The notes beneath the pieces are model-generated. The model saw only the letters and a program-made list of their open reading frames with translations. It had not been told where the DNA came from and searched no databases. The position numbers were made by a program, and so were the translations under genes. Below are positions 62,816-64,000 of a stretch of DNA of 64,000 bases, one piece after another. Location of the stretch: the NCBI GenBank assembly GCA_028280345.1, contig JANQLY010000010.1, forward strand, positions 124,001 through 188,000. Direction: 5' to 3'. Source of the DNA: Pseudomonadales bacterium (GTDB lineage Bacteria; Pseudomonadota; Gammaproteobacteria; Pseudomonadales; UBA7239). Numbering within the stretch: the first letter of the stretch is position 1; every line of letters starts with the position of its first letter.

Positions 62816-63631
62816 TTACTCCTCATACTCATTGGAAAAACAGTCTTCATCATAAGTGAGCAACGAATATGAAAAACCTCTATCTAATAGAATAGAGCTA
62901 ACGTATAAGCTCTCCAGCGTACTATCTCGAAAATTAGGATTCACCCAGTCTGATGCATCTAGCTCATCAAAATCAGATGGATAAGGATTCATGTCTATAT
63001 CAACCAAAAGAGCTTTTTGATCGTGAGACAGAGGGCTTTTTTGTATATAAAAATCAAAGTTGTCTGATGCGACAAAACGTCTAAAATTACCGTTTTCATG
63101 GATAATTAAAGCAAAAGGCTCGTTAGTTAATAGCAACGATCTTCTGAAAGCAGCTTCCCGTGAACTACCACACTCTAAAGATATCCTGCCAATATTTTCC
63201 CAATTAATATCTCCATCTGTGAGGTCACTAATGAGACGCTCTGGCATTAGCAAGCCAGATGCAAAACCATTTGCTTGGCGCTCAATTGGATCATCAAATG
63301 GGTTGTATAATTCTTTGCTACCACACTCGAACAGCATTTTTTTTCGAGGCATTATATGCATGCAAACATGACCAATTTCATGGCCTGCTGTAAAGTTAAG
63401 GCGCCCAGGATCAGGGATATTTTCGTTTAAATAGATTAAAGCAGCATTTTCATTTCCCTGGGCTTTTCCCAGTATTTTCTCCGACGAGAAGTTATGCTTC
63501 TCCATTACTACTTTAAAATCACCAGAGCTAATCGCATCAACCACCTCAAAAGGTTTAATAGGTAGCAAATCAAATCCCAAGTCTTCTAAAATATTTTCAG
63601 CTTCAGCTATCCCTTTTTGCTCTTCAATCAC
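62816..63631 (-). CDS. capP: ImmA/IrrE-type metallopeptidase, CapP-like
   Basis: A 271-residue protein with the zinc motif HEIGH at residues 84-88 and a downstream Glu (about 117) in IERQANGFASGLLMP, which is the ImmA/IrrE arrangement. The C-terminal half is a soluble sensor-like region. CapP is known to cleave CapH after binding single-stranded DNA. Start is a GTG with no clear ribosome site, and a stop lies seven codons upstream in frame. It ends 8 bases from capH. Confidence 0.82.
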   Translation of the reverse strand: MIEEQKGIAEAENILEDLGFDLLPIKPFEVVDAISSGDFKVVMEKHNFSSEKILGKAQGNENAALIYLNENIPDPGRLNFTAGHEIGHVCMHIMPRKKMLFECGSKELYNPFDDPIERQANGFASGLLMPERLISDLTDGDINWENIGRISLECGSSREAAFRRSLLLTNEPFALIIHENGNFRRFVASDNFDFYIQKSPLSHDQKALLVDIDMNPYPSDFDELDASDWVNPNFRDSTLESLYVSSILLDRGFSYSLLTYDEDCFSNEYEE

Positions 63632-63726
63632 AGTACTATGCCAATTTAACTATTAAAGCTCATCCATAGCCCAAAGTCGTTCAGCCGAAGCTATGGGATT
63701 TAAGCAATTATTCACATCTTGCCTCA

Positions 63727-63753
63727 AAAATATACTACCCACAGGGGTAGTAT
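63727..63753 (-). terminator. Terminator of the integrase remnant
   Basis: On the - strand, ATACTACCC and GGGTAGTAT form a perfect 9-base stem around a 4-base loop, followed by ATTTTTG. It begins at the stop codon of the recombinase fragment. Confidence 0.8.
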
Positions 63754-64000
63754 CACCGCCAAAGTTCACTCGCAGCCGGATAACTTTCGTGATACACCCT
63801 TTGAAGCCTTTCGATCGATATATGCGTGTAAATCTCAGTGCTGGCTAGGCTTTCATGTCCCATATACTGCTGTACAAGGCGCATATCCTTACATCCCTTA
63901 AGTAGCAGCGTTGCCGTAGCATGGCGGAACAGGTGGCAGGAGCCTTAAATACTCTTCTCCAAAGCAAGCAACACATAACAGGTATTTTCATATTAGTTCT
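63753..64000 (-). pseudogene. Tyrosine recombinase C-terminal part with in-frame stop, runs off the window
   Basis: About 63 residues of a tyrosine recombinase: SCHLFRHATATLLLKG (catalytic His and Arg), LVQQYMGHESLASTE (second His), and IYTHISIERL (nucleophile Tyr). The frame is interrupted by TAA at 63945-63947, directly before GSCHLFRH, where related enzymes read K-G-S-C-H; the preceding codons LALEKSI remain in frame. Either the gene is a nonsense pseudogene or the fragment lies next to a rearrangement. Its N-terminal part would lie beyond the window. Confidence 0.8.

Noticed and set aside
63664-63696. CCATAGC/GCTATGG inverted pair upstream of capP
   Set aside because: Seven-base arms with a 19-base spacer are weak and no second copy was seen to support an attachment site.
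1-64000. tRNA genes, rRNA genes and CRISPR arrays
   Set aside because: No cloverleaf-like T-arm GGTTCGA context with matching stems, no rRNA-like blocks and no regularly spaced repeats were noticed by eye.

Overview
The window is a stretch of gammaproteobacterial chromosome. Its core gene order matches what is known from Pseudomonas and related marine groups: dprA-tsaP facing def-fmt-rsmB-trkA-trkH, then ygfA-6S RNA-zapA-TIGR02449 facing ygfB-pepP-ubiH-ubiI. A type IV pilus chemosensory cluster (chpA-chpB-chpC) and a MoxR/DUF58 operon also fit. A Cellvibrionales-like or Pseudomonas-related marine bacterium is plausible, but this is inferred from gene content and order only.

Layout. 1-9.4 kb: the 5'-truncated giant histidine kinase ChpA, the ChpB methylesterase, a ChpC CheW-like adaptor and a membrane protein. 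9.4-15 kb: a type B carboxylesterase lipoprotein, an MsbA-like ABC exporter, a 52-residue DUF3012 lipoprotein, a SixA-type phosphatase and a LapG-like periplasmic cysteine protease, followed by a palindrome-rich non-coding repeat. 15-19.4 kb: a 1430-residue fusion of a sugar kinase, a 2-hydroxyacid dehydrogenase, two duplicated SCP2 domains and a class II aldolase. 19.6-34.8 kb: housekeeping genes (ppa, glyA, ettA, cobU, cobO, dprA, tsaP, def, fmt, rsmB, trkA, trkH). 34.9-41.3 kb: a small membrane ORF, ygfA, 6S RNA, zapA, ygfB, pepP and two ubiquinone hydroxylases. 41.4-49.6 kb: an eight-gene operon of RDD, SpoIIM, DUF4129, DUF4350, MoxR, DUF58 and GT87 proteins. 49.6-54.6 kb: elbB, an acyl-CoA racemase-like protein, an SGNH hydrolase, ytoQ and small proteins.

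From about 54.7 kb to the right end is an AT-richer accessory island. It holds a possible ADP-ribosyltransferase-fold protein, an IS3 OrfA remnant, a frameshifted Rhs C-terminus, small unknown genes, an FRG-domain pseudogene with two lesions, a nearly complete type III CBASS anti-phage operon, a CapH/CapP-like regulator pair, and the C-terminal end of a broken tyrosine recombinase. The CBASS operon runs CD-NTase, HORMA (Cap7), TRIP13-like ATPase (Cap6), NucC. NucC carries D73, E104 and K106, the positions I recall as catalytic in the characterised enzyme. Directly after nucC lies a second CD-NTase-like gene and then the FRG gene, an extension that I do not recognise from the characterised loci.

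How the genes work together. The chp genes and tsaP both serve type IV pili. def-fmt-rsmB-trkAH is a conserved translation and potassium block. The MoxR operon looks like an envelope maturation or stress module. In the island the expected logic is that Cap7 and Cap6 gate the CD-NTase, whose cyclic trinucleotide switches on NucC to destroy DNA. CapH would repress and CapP would relieve repression through repeated CAACTGT sites between capH and the operon. No tRNA, rRNA or CRISPR array was seen.
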